A stretch of DNA of 64,000 nucleotides from JAHJQZ01 sp963667595 (GCA_963667595.2 CAXXWD010000001.1:1364001-1428000); one strand, 5' to 3'. Numbered from the stretch's first letter, positions 18,021-27,215 are shown. Program-made: numbers and translations. Notes: a model not told the origin generated them from the sequence alone.

Positions 18021-18265
18021 GTTCTTGTTTCCATTGCCTGCCGACGGGAGGCGGACGCGACATCAGCCCTATATGGCGCAGAAATGCGGCAATTGCCAGA
18101 TCGGGTGGAGGACGGAAAGCGTCCACCCAAGAAACATGAAGAAACCAAACCGACATCAAATGAACACGAATGAGTCCGAACCCATGATGTCATGAACGTG
18201 CGTATCTCAACCATGGTCGGAGAAATGCCGGGGGCGGCCACTTCTCATGCGACTTCGCCTCCACC

Positions 18266-20257
18266 ATGCCGACATCACAACAAGTTGCCCAATGGCTCGA
18301 ACAGGCCATCGTCCTTCATCAACGTAACCGCACCAGTGAAGCCAGGACTCTTTACGAACGCGTTCTGACCGCCCGACCGGACGACCCGGATGCCAATCAC
18401 CTTCTCGGCCTCATCGACGAGTCGGAGGGGCAGCTTGCGCGTGCGCTCGAACGACTGATCCGGGCCCGCCGTCTGGCGCCGGACAATGCGGAGCTGCTCA
18501 ACAATCTCGCAAGTCTGTACATTCGGCTGGGACGAACCGATGACGCTCTTGAAGCCTGTCGGGCGGGTCTCAGGGTCAGGCCGAACCTAGCTGCGCTTCA
18601 CAATACGCTCGGCGTCGCATTTCAGACCGGCGGGCGTCACAAACAGGCCATCGCCAGCTTTCGCAACGCCCTGACCCACGATCCGGACTATGTCGAGGCC
18701 CTGAACAATCTTGGCATGTCGCTTCTGGCGTGCGGCGAGGTTGAAAATGCTGCCCTGCATCTGCGCAAGGCGGTCGAACTGGCACCCAACTATCCCAAAG
18801 CCCTGGCCAATTTTGGCAAGGCGATGCTTTTGCTCAAGCGCTATCCGGCGGCCGTCAAGGCCCTCCGGCGTTCGGTAGCGCTCCGGCCGGCCGCGGAAAT
18901 CTTCGATCTGCTCGGCCAGGGCGAATACGCCCTTGGCGGCCATGCGCGTGCGCTCGGGTCCTTTGACAAGGCGCTCGCCGGTAAACCGGACTCCATCGAT
19001 ATCGCCATGCGTCGGATCGGATGCCTGATCAGTCTGGGGCGGCCGGAAGCGGTGCGCGACGATGTCGCAAAACTGATCGAACGCGCCCCCGGCGTGTCGC
19101 AATTCCATGCCGTTCTGGGGCAGGCCCATGCGCAACTGGGCGAACACGAGTTGGCGATTGCGGAACTCAACCGCGCCATCGCGCTCGATGAGAACAACAC
19201 GGAAGCCTATCAGCTTTTGTCGCAGGCACAGTCGCTGGCTAAAGACATAGCTCTGGTGGCGACAATGCAGGCGGCCTACGAACGGACCGCACCGAATTCT
19301 GTACCGCGCAAGCAAATGGCCTTTGCGCTCGGTAAGGCGAAAGAGGATCAAGAAGATTATGATGCGGCACTCGCCTATTTCGTCGAAGCCAATCATGTCT
19401 GTCATGCCGGCCTGAGCTACGATGAGACGAAAGGGCGTCGCCGCCTGAAAGCGCTACGGGCGATCTTCAAGTCAGATCGGATGAGAGCGCTGGAAGCGGG
19501 GGGCGATCCGTCGCCCGCACCGATCTTCATCGTCGGTATGCCGCGTTCCGGCACCACTCTGGTCGAGTCCATCCTGGGCGCCCATCACGCTGTCGAACCG
19601 TGCGGCGAGCTGGATATCCTGTCGTGGGAAGCTGAGAAAATGGGATTGCGCGATCGCGATCAGCCCCCGCTTTTCAAGGATTTCGGCGCCGAAACCTCCT
19701 TTGCGGCCCTGGCCCGGGCCTATCTCGCCGGCGTTCGCGAGCAGGTTCCGGCCGTGACCGGAGCTATGCGGTTTGCCGACAAGATGCCGGATAATTTCTG
19801 GAATATCGGGCTGATTCGGCTCGCATTCCCGAATGCCACGATCATCCATTGCCGTCGCGACCCGGCCGATACCTGCCTGTCGATCTTCAAGACCGATTTC
19901 AACAGCGAGGGGCATCGCTACGCCTATGACCTCGCCGAACTGGGTGCCTATTACGCGCTTTATTGCGACGCCATGCGACACTGGGAAAAGGTTCTGCCGG
20001 CGGGCACCATCAAGACCGTCGATTATGAACGACTGGTTCTGGAGCCCGAAACGGAGATACGGCGTCTGGTGGGTCTGTGCGGTCTCGACTGGGACGACGA
20101 TTGTCTGTCTTTCCACACGAAAAAACGCGTCGTGCAAACCGCCAGCGTGTTTCAGGTGCGGCGAGCGATCTATACCAGTTCGGTCGATCTCGCTGGGCGA
20201 TACGGGACCGGGCTACGCCCGCTTCTGGATGCGCTCGAGCCAAAGCGCGCGGCCTGA
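18266..20257 (+). CDS. TPR-repeat sulfotransferase family protein
   Basis: A 663-residue paralogue of the protein at 564-2399. Residues 1 to about 330 are tetratricopeptide repeats (for example YVEALNNLGMSLLACGEVE and YPKALANFGKAMLLLKRYP). The C-terminal half is a sulfotransferase domain with the PAPS loop PIFIVGMPRSGTTLVES, then FADKMPDNFWNIG, IIHCRRDPADTCLSIF and the tail VRRAIYTSSVDLAGRYGTG. No signal peptide is present. No sulfate-activation gene is nearby and the acceptor is unknown. The start codon has no convincing ribosome-binding site, so the N-terminus is uncertain by a few residues. It converges with the kinase gene at 20287. Confidence 0.85.
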   Translation: MPTSQQVAQWLEQAIVLHQRNRTSEARTLYERVLTARPDDPDANHLLGLIDESEGQLARALERLIRARRLAPDNAELLNNLASLYIRLGRTDDALEACRAGLRVRPNLAALHNTLGVAFQTGGRHKQAIASFRNALTHDPDYVEALNNLGMSLLACGEVENAALHLRKAVELAPNYPKALANFGKAMLLLKRYPAAVKALRRSVALRPAAEIFDLLGQGEYALGGHARALGSFDKALAGKPDSIDIAMRRIGCLISLGRPEAVRDDVAKLIERAPGVSQFHAVLGQAHAQLGEHELAIAELNRAIALDENNTEAYQLLSQAQSLAKDIALVATMQAAYERTAPNSVPRKQMAFALGKAKEDQEDYDAALAYFVEANHVCHAGLSYDETKGRRRLKALRAIFKSDRMRALEAGGDPSPAPIFIVGMPRSGTTLVESILGAHHAVEPCGELDILSWEAEKMGLRDRDQPPLFKDFGAETSFAALARAYLAGVREQVPAVTGAMRFADKMPDNFWNIGLIRLAFPNATIIHCRRDPADTCLSIFKTDFNSEGHRYAYDLAELGAYYALYCDAMRHWEKVLPAGTIKTVDYERLVLEPETEIRRLVGLCGLDWDDDCLSFHTKKRVVQTASVFQVRRAIYTSSVDLAGRYGTGLRPLLDALEPKRAA

Positions 20258-20286
20258 AACAGGCCGTTTGGCCAGCCGTTCCGGCA

Positions 20287-20793
20287 TCAAGCCATCAGAC
20301 GCGCAAGAATCCTTTCCGCCGCGTCTTCGGGGGACGTCCTGGTGGTGTCGATGCGGATTTCGGCGTCCGTCCAGGCCTGGTAGTCGCGGGACTGGACCGC
20401 GTGCCAGTCCGGCAAAACGAGGCCGGCGATATCGGTTTGCCGGGTTTCGACACGGTGCCGGTGTTCGGTTTCATCCGAACAGACCAGTTCCACGGACAAG
20501 AAATCCGCACCCGCCGATTCGGCAACCTCCCGCCAGGCGTCACGGGTGATGGCGAACGGATTGACCGAATCGGCAACGACGCAGAGCCCGATCCGCAGAT
20601 TGTCGGCGGCGAGTGCGTAGCAGACCTCGTATCCCGAAACGACGAGCTTTGGCGTTTCGTCGGCGCGCCGAAGCGCCTGTTCGGCGCTGTCGATCCTGAG
20701 ATAGACCGCGCCGGCCCGGCAGGCGACCAGGCGCGCCAGGGTGGTTTTCCCCGTACCCGGCAGTCCGGAAAAGGCGATGAGAGTGGTCGTCAC
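20287..20793 (-). CDS. AAA-type P-loop kinase-like ATP-binding protein
   Basis: A 168-residue protein of the zeta-toxin/shikimate-kinase-like P-loop group. It opens with a Walker A motif, IAFSGLPGTGKTTLARLVA, followed by YLRIDSAEQALRR, where an acidic residue follows the second strand as in small-molecule kinases. A late CSDETEHRHRVETR segment may be the lid. The substrate is unknown. Translation starts at GTG 20793, which overlaps the aminopeptidase stop by four bases (GTGA), so it is the second gene of a coupled pair. Reading upstream in the same frame runs through the aminopeptidase gene and is not coding. Confidence 0.75.
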   Translation of the reverse strand: MTTTLIAFSGLPGTGKTTLARLVACRAGAVYLRIDSAEQALRRADETPKLVVSGYEVCYALAADNLRIGLCVVADSVNPFAITRDAWREVAESAGADFLSVELVCSDETEHRHRVETRQTDIAGLVLPDWHAVQSRDYQAWTDAEIRIDTTRTSPEDAAERILARLMA

Positions 20794-22025
20794 GCCCACT
20801 CGCCCTTGCAAAAGACCGGTATGCGCGTCCCGTCTTTCCTGATGCCGTCGATATCGATCTTGTCCGAGCCGATCATCCAGTCGACATGGATCAAAGAGGC
20901 ATTGCCGCCCCGTTCCGCAATGTCCTCGGGGCTGAGGCTCGTGCCGTTCCTGAAGCATTTGGCATAGCACTGGCCAAGGGCGATGTGGCAGGCGGCGTTC
21001 TCGTCGTAAAGCGTGTTGTAGTACAAGATGCCGGATTGCGAGATCGGCGAGGAATGCGGCACCAGCGCCACTTCTCCGATGTGGCGGGCTCCTTCGTCGG
21101 TTTCGATGAGCTTATGGAGCACGTCGGCACCGCGCGTCGCGGTTGCTTCGACAACACGTCCGGCTTCGAACCTTATGACAATATTCTCGATCAGCGTGCC
21201 GTTGTGCGACAGGGGTTTCGTGGCTGAAACGCGGCCCTCGACTTTTCGCGCATGCGGGGTGGTGAACACCTCTTCGCTCGGAATATTGGCGTTGCAGGTG
21301 ATGCCGTTCTTGGCTGTCGAGGCGCCGCCGGCCCAGGCATGATCCTCGGCAAGCCCGACAATGAGGTCGGTTCCCGGGCCGGTGAAGTGGAGAGCGTCGA
21401 AATTCATGGCATCGAGCCAGGCGGTTTTTTCGGCCAGACGGGCATTATGGTCGGCCCAGGCGCCAATCGGATCGTCAGTGTCGACGCGGCTGGCGGCGAA
21501 AATGGCATGGGCGAGCTTGGCGACGGCCATTTCCTCCGAATCGTCGGGAAATACCAGTTTGGCCCAGGCCGGGCTCGGATAGGACACGATTGACCAATTG
21601 GTGTCGAACCCGGCGATTTTCTCGAGCGCCGGCTTGAAGGCCAGGGAGGCGGCGCGGTTGGCCCGCGCCACCTTGACCGGATCCTCGCCGCTTAAAAGCA
21701 TGGGATTGTCGCCGACGATGGCCAAACGGGCGCAATTGGCGCCGAAGGCCTTGCCCATGCCCTCGTAGAGCCAGCCGGCGGCATGGTCGAACCCGGCATC
21801 GTGCCCGTGCCGGTAGCGCGCGAGCGTCATGTTCTCGTCGCTGAACAAGGTGGTCACCAGACCGGCGCCGGCCTTGTAGGCCTCGGTCACGATGCGCCGG
21901 GCCAGCGGCAGCGCGGCAAGCGGCGTGGTCATGACGAGATCCTGGCCCTCGGCCAGACGGACGCCGACCTTGACGGCGATCTCGGCCAGCCGGTCGAGTT
22001 CGGTTTCGAATGGACTATCGGACAT
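20790..22025 (-). CDS. M29 family aminopeptidase
   Basis: A 411-residue metallo-aminopeptidase of the AmpS/aminopeptidase T group. Family marks include NIPSEEVFTTPHARKVEG with metal-binding Glu residues, SHNGTLIENIVIRFEAGRV, and the C-terminal HSSPISQSGILYYNTLYDEN and HVDWMIGSDKIDIDGI. The enzymes remove N-terminal residues from peptides in the cytoplasm using Co or Zn. The start ATG at 22025 has GGGAG seven bases upstream; earlier in-frame ATGs lack support. It is coupled to the P-loop kinase downstream and divergent from the small gene at 22235. Confidence 0.9.
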   Translation of the reverse strand: MSDSPFETELDRLAEIAVKVGVRLAEGQDLVMTTPLAALPLARRIVTEAYKAGAGLVTTLFSDENMTLARYRHGHDAGFDHAAGWLYEGMGKAFGANCARLAIVGDNPMLLSGEDPVKVARANRAASLAFKPALEKIAGFDTNWSIVSYPSPAWAKLVFPDDSEEMAVAKLAHAIFAASRVDTDDPIGAWADHNARLAEKTAWLDAMNFDALHFTGPGTDLIVGLAEDHAWAGGASTAKNGITCNANIPSEEVFTTPHARKVEGRVSATKPLSHNGTLIENIVIRFEAGRVVEATATRGADVLHKLIETDEGARHIGEVALVPHSSPISQSGILYYNTLYDENAACHIALGQCYAKCFRNGTSLSPEDIAERGGNASLIHVDWMIGSDKIDIDGIRKDGTRIPVFCKGEWA

Positions 22026-22234
22026 GGATTCACTCCCTGATGTGCTTTCTGATATGACGGAGAACGCCTTGGATGAAAAGGCGGAAGAACAAGTGCCCCG
22101 AATGTCCTTGTCCGAAACCGGATGGTAACCTTGAAGCCGCGAAGGTACGCTTGAATCCCCATCCTGATCCGGATCAGAAACCGGCGATCGGTAACGGGCG
22201 ACAACGAAGAACAATTCCGGGAGGAGGAAAGCCA

Positions 22235-22447
22235 ATGGCTTTCGAAGACATCAAGGCCAAGATCATCGATCTTCTCGCGCAGATGAACAACCAGCCGCAG
22301 GATTTTCGCGAGCTGGAGGAGGTGGTGCGCGAGCGGCTCAACGCGCTTCGCGCCGAGGGCCTGCCGCTGCCGGACGATCTCGTCGAACTCGAAAAAAAGC
22401 TCGATTCCGCCTTCGAAAAACAGGGCAAGAAACCGATCCGGAAATAG
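22235..22447 (+). CDS. Conserved small hypothetical protein
   Basis: A 70-residue acidic protein, predicted wholly alpha-helical (FEDIKAKIIDLLAQMNNQP, then a charged helix with EELEE- and RERLNALRAEG-like text) with a basic end GKKPIRK. It has a very good ribosome-binding site, GGAGGAGG, seven bases before the ATG, which is the main evidence that it is real. I do not recognise a named family. It stands between the divergent aminopeptidase and ffh and could be co-transcribed with either neighbour only if a long leader is allowed. Confidence 0.7.
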   Translation: MAFEDIKAKIIDLLAQMNNQPQDFRELEEVVRERLNALRAEGLPLPDDLVELEKKLDSAFEKQGKKPIRK

Positions 22448-22772
22448 GCGAAAGCACCGGTGCTGGCGGATTTTCGGTGCGAGTTGACTCTTGACGTCCT
22501 TGTCCGTAAAAGCGGTCGACTCTGCTCAAGTGCTTGATATGAGCCGCTAGCGTGATCCACGAGACACGCGGTTACCACCCGCCAGCGCGTTGCGCCCACG
22601 GGTGTTGTTTGGCTTTTGGGGTTTTCGTTCCCAAATAGGTTCGGCACTGAAACAGAGATCGCGCGGGTTGGACGAACGGTTTCGCCGTCCCGCGGAGGGT
22701 CAGCTAAAGGCATGGGCGCGGTGGTCGCGCCGTCATGCCCGAAGCGAAACGGCCCGTGAGCGAGGAAAAGAC
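22448..22772 (+). other. Long gene-free leader region before ffh
   Basis: This 325-base stretch has no convincing reading frame with a ribosome-binding site. It contains a potential hairpin with CGCGGG at 22662-22667 pairing CCCGCG at 22689-22694. A possible promoter is TCGACT with TATGAG 16 bases later, near 22518-22545. I looked for the 4.5S RNA core (GGAAGGAAGCA-like) and did not find it. It probably carries the ffh promoter and 5' leader. Confidence 0.3.
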
Positions 22773-24380
22773 ATGTTCGAAAACCTCAGCGACCGGCTGG
22801 GTACGATATTCAAGGGATTGACCGGGCGCGGCGCGCTGAGCGCCGGCGACGTCGAGCTTGCCTTGAGGGAAATCCGCCGCGCCCTGATCGAGGCCGACGT
22901 TTCGCTCGAAGTGGTCAAGGCCTTCACCGCCCAGGTCGGTACCCGCGCCGTCGGCGCCGAGGTGACCAAGTCGGTCACCCCCGGTCAGCAGGTGGTCAAG
23001 ATCGTCCATGACGAACTGGTCCGGGTGCTGGGGGAGACGGCCGAACCGATCTCGCTTGCCGCCAATCCGCCCGTTGCCATCCTGATGGTCGGCCTTCAGG
23101 GCTCGGGCAAGACCACCACCACCGCCAAGATCTCGAAACGCCTGAAAGACCGGCAGAACAAGCGCGTTCTGATGGCCTCGCTCGACACGCGCCGCCCGGC
23201 CGCCATGGAGCAGTTGCGCGTGCTCGGTGAACAGGTCGGTGTCGACACCTTGCCGATCGTTCAGGGCGAAAACCCGGTTGAGATCGCCAGACGGGCCGAA
23301 AAGGAAGCACGCACCGGCAATTACGACGTCGTCATTCTCGACACTGCCGGCCGCACCCATATCGACGACGAGCTGATGGCCGAGACCGCCGAGATCAAGG
23401 CGGTCGCCAAGCCCCACGAAATCCTTCTGGTCGTCGATGCCCTGACCGGTCAGGACGCGGTCAATCTGGCCCGGAGCTTCGAAAACCGGCTCGATTTGAC
23501 CGGCATCGTCATGACCCGCGTCGACGGCGACGGACGTGGCGGCGCGGCGCTTTCCATGCGCGCGGCAACCGGCAAGCCGATCAAGCTGATCGGTACCGGC
23601 GAAAAGCTCGACGCCCTGGAGGATTTCCATCCCTCCCGCATCGCCGATCGTATTCTCGGCATGGGCGACATCGTCGCCCTGGTCGAGAAAGCCGCCGAAA
23701 CCGTCTCGGCCCAGGACGCGGCAAAAATCGCGAAAAAGCTCAAGAAGGGCGTTTTCGACCTCGAGGATCTGAAATCCCAGCTCGAACAGATGAAAAAGAT
23801 GGGCGGCATGGGCGCCCTGATGGGGTTGATGCCGGGCATGGGCCAGATGAAGAAGGCCATGGCCGACGCCAATGTCGGCGAAAAGACCTTCGACAGGCAG
23901 ATCGCCATCATCAATTCGATGACCAGCAAGGAACGCGCCACACCGGACCTTCTCAACGCCTCGCGGCGCAAACGCATCGCCGGCGGCGCCGGGGTTGAGG
24001 TTTCCGAAATCAACAAGCTCATCAAGCAGCACCGCCAGATGGCCGACATGATGAAGAAAATGTCGCGCGGCAAGGGGCTCGGGTCCGCCATGGCCTCGAT
24101 GATGGGGGGACGCATGCCGCCTGGCATGGGCGCCGGCATGCCGGACATGAGCGCTGTCGATCCGGTCCAGCTCGAACGCATGGCGCGCGAAATGGGCATG
24201 GACCCGGCCGCCCTTAAGGGCGCCGCGAGTGGCGCCGCGCCGAGTCCGGCGCCCAAGGCACTGCCCACCGATGTCAACGATTTGTTGAAATCCTCCGGTT
24301 CCGGCCTGCCCGGCCTCGGCGGCGCGTCGCGCTTTCCCGGATTACCGGGTCTTGGCAGCAGCAAGGGAGCCAAGAAGTGA
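22773..24380 (+). CDS. ffh: Signal recognition particle protein Ffh
   Basis: A 535-residue SRP GTPase with N, G and M domains. G1 is GLQGSGKTTTTAKI, then DTRRPAAMEQLR, LDTAGRTHIDDELM and TRVDGDGRGGAAL. The M domain is methionine-rich (MKKMGGMGALMGLMPGMGQM) and the C-terminal tail is long, rich in Pro, Gly and Ala, ending in basic residues. Ffh binds 4.5S RNA and signal sequences emerging from the ribosome. The ATG at 22773 has GAGGAAAAG just upstream; upstream in-frame reading to 22590 is not supported. The stop overlaps the next gene. Confidence 0.97.
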   Translation: MFENLSDRLGTIFKGLTGRGALSAGDVELALREIRRALIEADVSLEVVKAFTAQVGTRAVGAEVTKSVTPGQQVVKIVHDELVRVLGETAEPISLAANPPVAILMVGLQGSGKTTTTAKISKRLKDRQNKRVLMASLDTRRPAAMEQLRVLGEQVGVDTLPIVQGENPVEIARRAEKEARTGNYDVVILDTAGRTHIDDELMAETAEIKAVAKPHEILLVVDALTGQDAVNLARSFENRLDLTGIVMTRVDGDGRGGAALSMRAATGKPIKLIGTGEKLDALEDFHPSRIADRILGMGDIVALVEKAAETVSAQDAAKIAKKLKKGVFDLEDLKSQLEQMKKMGGMGALMGLMPGMGQMKKAMADANVGEKTFDRQIAIINSMTSKERATPDLLNASRRKRIAGGAGVEVSEINKLIKQHRQMADMMKKMSRGKGLGSAMASMMGGRMPPGMGAGMPDMSAVDPVQLERMAREMGMDPAALKGAASGAAPSPAPKALPTDVNDLLKSSGSGLPGLGGASRFPGLPGLGSSKGAKK

Positions 24381-24892
24381 TCCCGGAAATCAGAACCGAA
24401 CGCCTGATCCTGAGGGATTGGCGCAACGAGGACTTCCCGGCTCTGGCCGACTTCTGGATGGATCCGGTCGCCTCCGCCTATATCGGCGGCGCGGCCAAGA
24501 CGCGTGGCGACGCCTGGCGCAAGATGGCCGTCATGGTCGGACACTGGCATTTTCGCGGCTACGGGTTCTGGATCCTTCAAAACAAGGACGATCCGGCGCC
24601 GGTCGGCTATTGCGGCTTGTGGAATCCGGAAGAATGGCCGGAGATGGAAATCGGCTGGTCCGTTTTCCCAGGCTTTCAGCGTCAGGGCTTTGCCTTTGAA
24701 GCGGCCAGTGCCGTGCTGCGTTACGCCGCCGCGCTCGGCCTTTCCAGCCCGATCAGTCTCATTCACAAGGACAACGCCGCCTCGCGCGGTCTGGCCCAGA
24801 AACTCGGCGCTCATTTGGAGCGCGAATTCGATTTCCGCGGCGTGCCGGCCCAGGTCTTCCGGCACCTCCCCTTTCGTTCAACCCAACACTGA
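24377..24892 (+). CDS. GNAT family N-acetyltransferase (RimJ/RimL type)
   Basis: A 171-residue acetyltransferase. IRTERLILRDWRNEDFPAL is the standard start of the RimL-like Acetyltransf_3 family; IGWSVFPGFQRQGFAFEAA is the acetyl-CoA binding motif A, in which the usual GxGxA/G becomes QRQGFA. NAASRGLAQKLGA is motif B. It starts with GTG at 24377, which overlaps the ffh TGA by four bases, so it is translationally coupled to ffh. It may modify a ribosomal protein N-terminus given its place between ffh and rpsP, but that is inference. Confidence 0.87.
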   Translation: MIPEIRTERLILRDWRNEDFPALADFWMDPVASAYIGGAAKTRGDAWRKMAVMVGHWHFRGYGFWILQNKDDPAPVGYCGLWNPEEWPEMEIGWSVFPGFQRQGFAFEAASAVLRYAAALGLSSPISLIHKDNAASRGLAQKLGAHLEREFDFRGVPAQVFRHLPFRSTQH

Positions 24893-24917
24893 CCTTCTTA
24901 TGGAGTAACCCAGCAAA

Positions 24918-25316
24918 ATGGCTCTCAAGATCCGCCTTGCCCGCGCCGGCTCGAAAAAGCGGCCCTTCTATCACATCGTCGTTGCCGACGCCCGCTCGCC
25001 GCGCGACGGTCGCTTCATCGAGCGCATCGGCAGCTACAATCCGATGCTGCCCAAGGATTCCGAAGAGCGCATCAAGTTCGACGCCGACCGCGCCAAGCAC
25101 TGGCTTTCCGTCGGCGCCCAGGCGACCGATCGCGTTGCCCGGTTCTTCGATGCGGCGGGACTTCTGACGCGCACCGCCAAGAACAATCCCAAGAAGGGCG
25201 AGCCCGGCGAAAAGGCCAAGGAACGCGCCGAAGCCAAGGCCGCCAAGGCCGCCGAACTGGCTGCCGCCGAAGCCGCGCCTGCCGAGGCTCCGGCCGCCGA
25301 AGCGTCCGCCGAGTAA
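24918..25316 (+). CDS. rpsP: 30S ribosomal protein S16 with C-terminal extension
   Basis: A 132-residue S16 protein. The first 80 or so residues are the canonical fold (MALKIRLARAGSKKRPFYHI, then VADARSPRDGRFIERIGSYNP). The remaining 45 or so are an Ala/Glu/Lys-rich tail, a common feature in alphaproteobacteria and about 50 residues longer than E. coli S16. It begins the classic rpsP-rimM-trmD group; rplS, usually fourth, is displaced to 28321. A leader TGGAGTAA precedes the ATG at a suitable spacing. Confidence 0.97.
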   Translation: MALKIRLARAGSKKRPFYHIVVADARSPRDGRFIERIGSYNPMLPKDSEERIKFDADRAKHWLSVGAQATDRVARFFDAAGLLTRTAKNNPKKGEPGEKAKERAEAKAAKAAELAAAEAAPAEAPAAEASAE

Positions 25317-25892
25317 ATGGCCGGCGACCCGTCGGATCGGGTCGAAACGCACCCGCCTGGCAAACAGGTGCTGGTGGGCCGCATTGGTGCGGCCCACGGC
25401 ATCAGGGGCGAGGTGCGCATTCAAAGCTTCTGCGCCGACCCGCTCGCGATCGCGTCCTACGGCGTTTTGGCCACCAACAAGCCGGGCGTCATGGTCGAGA
25501 TCATTTCGGCCCGGCCCGGCAAGGACATAATCATCGCCCGATTGAAGGGGATTTCGGATCGCAACGCGGCCGAAGCCCTCAACGGGGTCGAGCTTTTTAT
25601 CGACAGGGAGCGGTTGCCGCCGGAAGACGATCCGGATGATTTCTATTATGCCGATCTGATCGGGCTGACGGTCAGACTGCCGGACGGACGGGAGGTCGGC
25701 ACGATCAGGGCGCTCGACGATTATGGCGCCGGTGATGTGGTCGAAATCGCCCTCGCGACCGGCGCTAGCGCGCTTTATACCTTCACCCGCGCCAATTTTC
25801 CCCAAATCGCCATAGATGAGGGCTATGTCGTGCTCGATCCTCCCGATGAGGTCGAGGCGCGTGAAGACCGGGATGACGAGGGCGCGGCATGA
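25317..25892 (+). CDS. rimM: Ribosome maturation factor RimM
   Basis: A 191-residue 16S rRNA processing factor. KQVLVGRIGAAHGIRGEVRI opens the RimM N-terminal domain, DDFYYADLIGLTVR marks the junction to the PRC-barrel, and VDVE-like acidic text ends the protein. RimM binds S19 and helps mature the 30S head. The ATG at 25317 follows the rpsP stop directly with no gap and no Shine-Dalgarno, so translation is probably by coupling; a later start is possible. Its stop overlaps the trmD start by four bases. Confidence 0.95.
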   Translation: MAGDPSDRVETHPPGKQVLVGRIGAAHGIRGEVRIQSFCADPLAIASYGVLATNKPGVMVEIISARPGKDIIIARLKGISDRNAAEALNGVELFIDRERLPPEDDPDDFYYADLIGLTVRLPDGREVGTIRALDDYGAGDVVEIALATGASALYTFTRANFPQIAIDEGYVVLDPPDEVEAREDRDDEGAA

Positions 25893-26578
25893 GCTTTCAT
25901 GCCGATGTTGTCACGCTGTTTCCGGACCTGTTTCCCGGGCCTTTGGGCGCTTCGGTTATCGGACGCGGCCTTGCTGACGGGTTGTGGTCGCTGAAAACGA
26001 CGCAATTGCGCGATTTCGCCACCGACCGGCACCGAACCGTCGACGATACGCCGGCCGGAGGCGGGCCGGGTATGGTCCTCAAGCCCGATATTCTCGCGTC
26101 CGCCATCGATGCGGTTTCACCTCCAAACGATCCGCGACCGCGCCTGTTGATGAGCCCGCGCGGGCGGCCGCTGACCCAGAAACGCGTGCGCGCGCTGGCC
26201 AAGGGGCCGGGGGCGGTCATCGTCTGCGGCCGGTTCGAAGGCGTCGACCAGCGGGTGATCGAGGCGCGTGGTCTTGAGGAAGTGTCGATCGGCGATTACG
26301 TCCTCGCCGGTGGCGAGGTCGCGGCCATGGTGCTTATCGAAGCGGTGGTCAGGCTCATTCCCGGCGTGCTCGGCGCCGAGGAAAGCCGCGACGACGAGAG
26401 CTTCGAACAGGCTCTGCTCGAGTATCCCCATTATACCAGGCCGCAGCTTTTCGAGGGCCGCGCCATTCCCGACGTGCTGATCTCGGGCGATCACGGCAAG
26501 GTCGATGAATGGCGGCGGCAGGAAGCCGAAAAACTGACCCGCGCGCGCCGGCCCGATCTCATGGTTGGAAAACCGTGA
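25889..26578 (+). CDS. trmD: tRNA (guanine37-N1)-methyltransferase TrmD
   Basis: A 229-residue SPOUT-class methyltransferase. Family marks are VVTLFPDLFPGPLGASVIG, DDTPAGGGPGMVLKPDIL, CGRFEGVDQRVIEA and SIGDYVLAGGEVAAM, the last forming the trefoil-knot SAM site. It makes m1G37 to prevent frameshifting. The start overlaps rimM. In most bacteria rplS follows directly; here 1.7 kb with two other genes intervene. Confidence 0.97.
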   Translation: MSFHADVVTLFPDLFPGPLGASVIGRGLADGLWSLKTTQLRDFATDRHRTVDDTPAGGGPGMVLKPDILASAIDAVSPPNDPRPRLLMSPRGRPLTQKRVRALAKGPGAVIVCGRFEGVDQRVIEARGLEEVSIGDYVLAGGEVAAMVLIEAVVRLIPGVLGAEESRDDESFEQALLEYPHYTRPQLFEGRAIPDVLISGDHGKVDEWRRQEAEKLTRARRPDLMVGKP

Positions 26579-26671
26579 CGGGTTGACGCATCCACCCCTG
26601 CCAGCTCCTGCCAGAATCCGACACAAAACGGGAACATTATCGCGCCGATCTGACAGGCAGGAGAACGGCAC

Positions 26672-27139
26672 ATGGCCAGTTACGACATCGTCGACACGAC
26701 AGAAAAAGACTATCTCTATGTTATCCGCAAATCGTCCATGAAGCCCGAAGACATCGCTGCCGCCATGGGCAGCGCCTATGACGAGATCTGGGCCTTCATG
26801 CAGAAGAACAACATCCCGCCATCCGGCGCCGCGCTGGCCGTCTATTACGATTATTCCGAAGACGAGATGGAATTTCGTACCGGCTTTTTCGTTGCGCCCG
26901 AGCACGTTGGCAAGGCGGCGGGAACGATCAAGGCCGACAAGACGCCGGCGGTCAAGGCAGCGCATGCCGTCCATATCGGTTCCTATTCCGGGTTGCAGGA
27001 GCTTTATGGAAAGATGATGGGCGAAATGCAATGGAACGGCCACCGCTACGGCAAGCCGACCTGGGAAGTCTATCACAACGATCCCGACAAGACGCCGGAA
27101 GCCGAATTGAAGACCGAAATCTTCATGGCGCTGGCTTAA
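26672..27139 (+). CDS. GyrI-like small-molecule-binding domain protein
   Basis: A 155-residue single-domain protein of the GyrI-like/AraC effector-binding fold. Evidence is the alternating pattern YLYVIRKSSMKPEDIAAAMG, then SGAALAVYYDYSEDEMEFRTGFFV, and AHAVHIGSYSGLQELYGKM, the last being the classic HxGxY...L..Y turn of the family. It has no DNA-binding domain, so it would bind a hydrophobic ligand or act as a scavenger. AGGAG precedes the ATG at good spacing. It lies between trmD and rplS on the same strand, an unusual insertion in this operon. Confidence 0.8.
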   Translation: MASYDIVDTTEKDYLYVIRKSSMKPEDIAAAMGSAYDEIWAFMQKNNIPPSGAALAVYYDYSEDEMEFRTGFFVAPEHVGKAAGTIKADKTPAVKAAHAVHIGSYSGLQELYGKMMGEMQWNGHRYGKPTWEVYHNDPDKTPEAELKTEIFMALA

Positions 27140-27215
27140 GCATCGCGCGCGTCAGGGCAAATCCGTCTTTTTCGGATCAGCCGCCTTTCATCTCTTTTTT
27201 TGCGGGAGCAACTGC

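Noticed and set aside
22448..22772. Possible 4.5S SRP RNA gene upstream of ffh
   Set aside because: The conserved GGAAGGAAGCA-type core loop is absent on both strands.
22704..24032. Open frame opposite ffh (about 440 codons)
   Set aside because: Shadow of the ffh gene, whose GTPase and M-domain motifs are complete.
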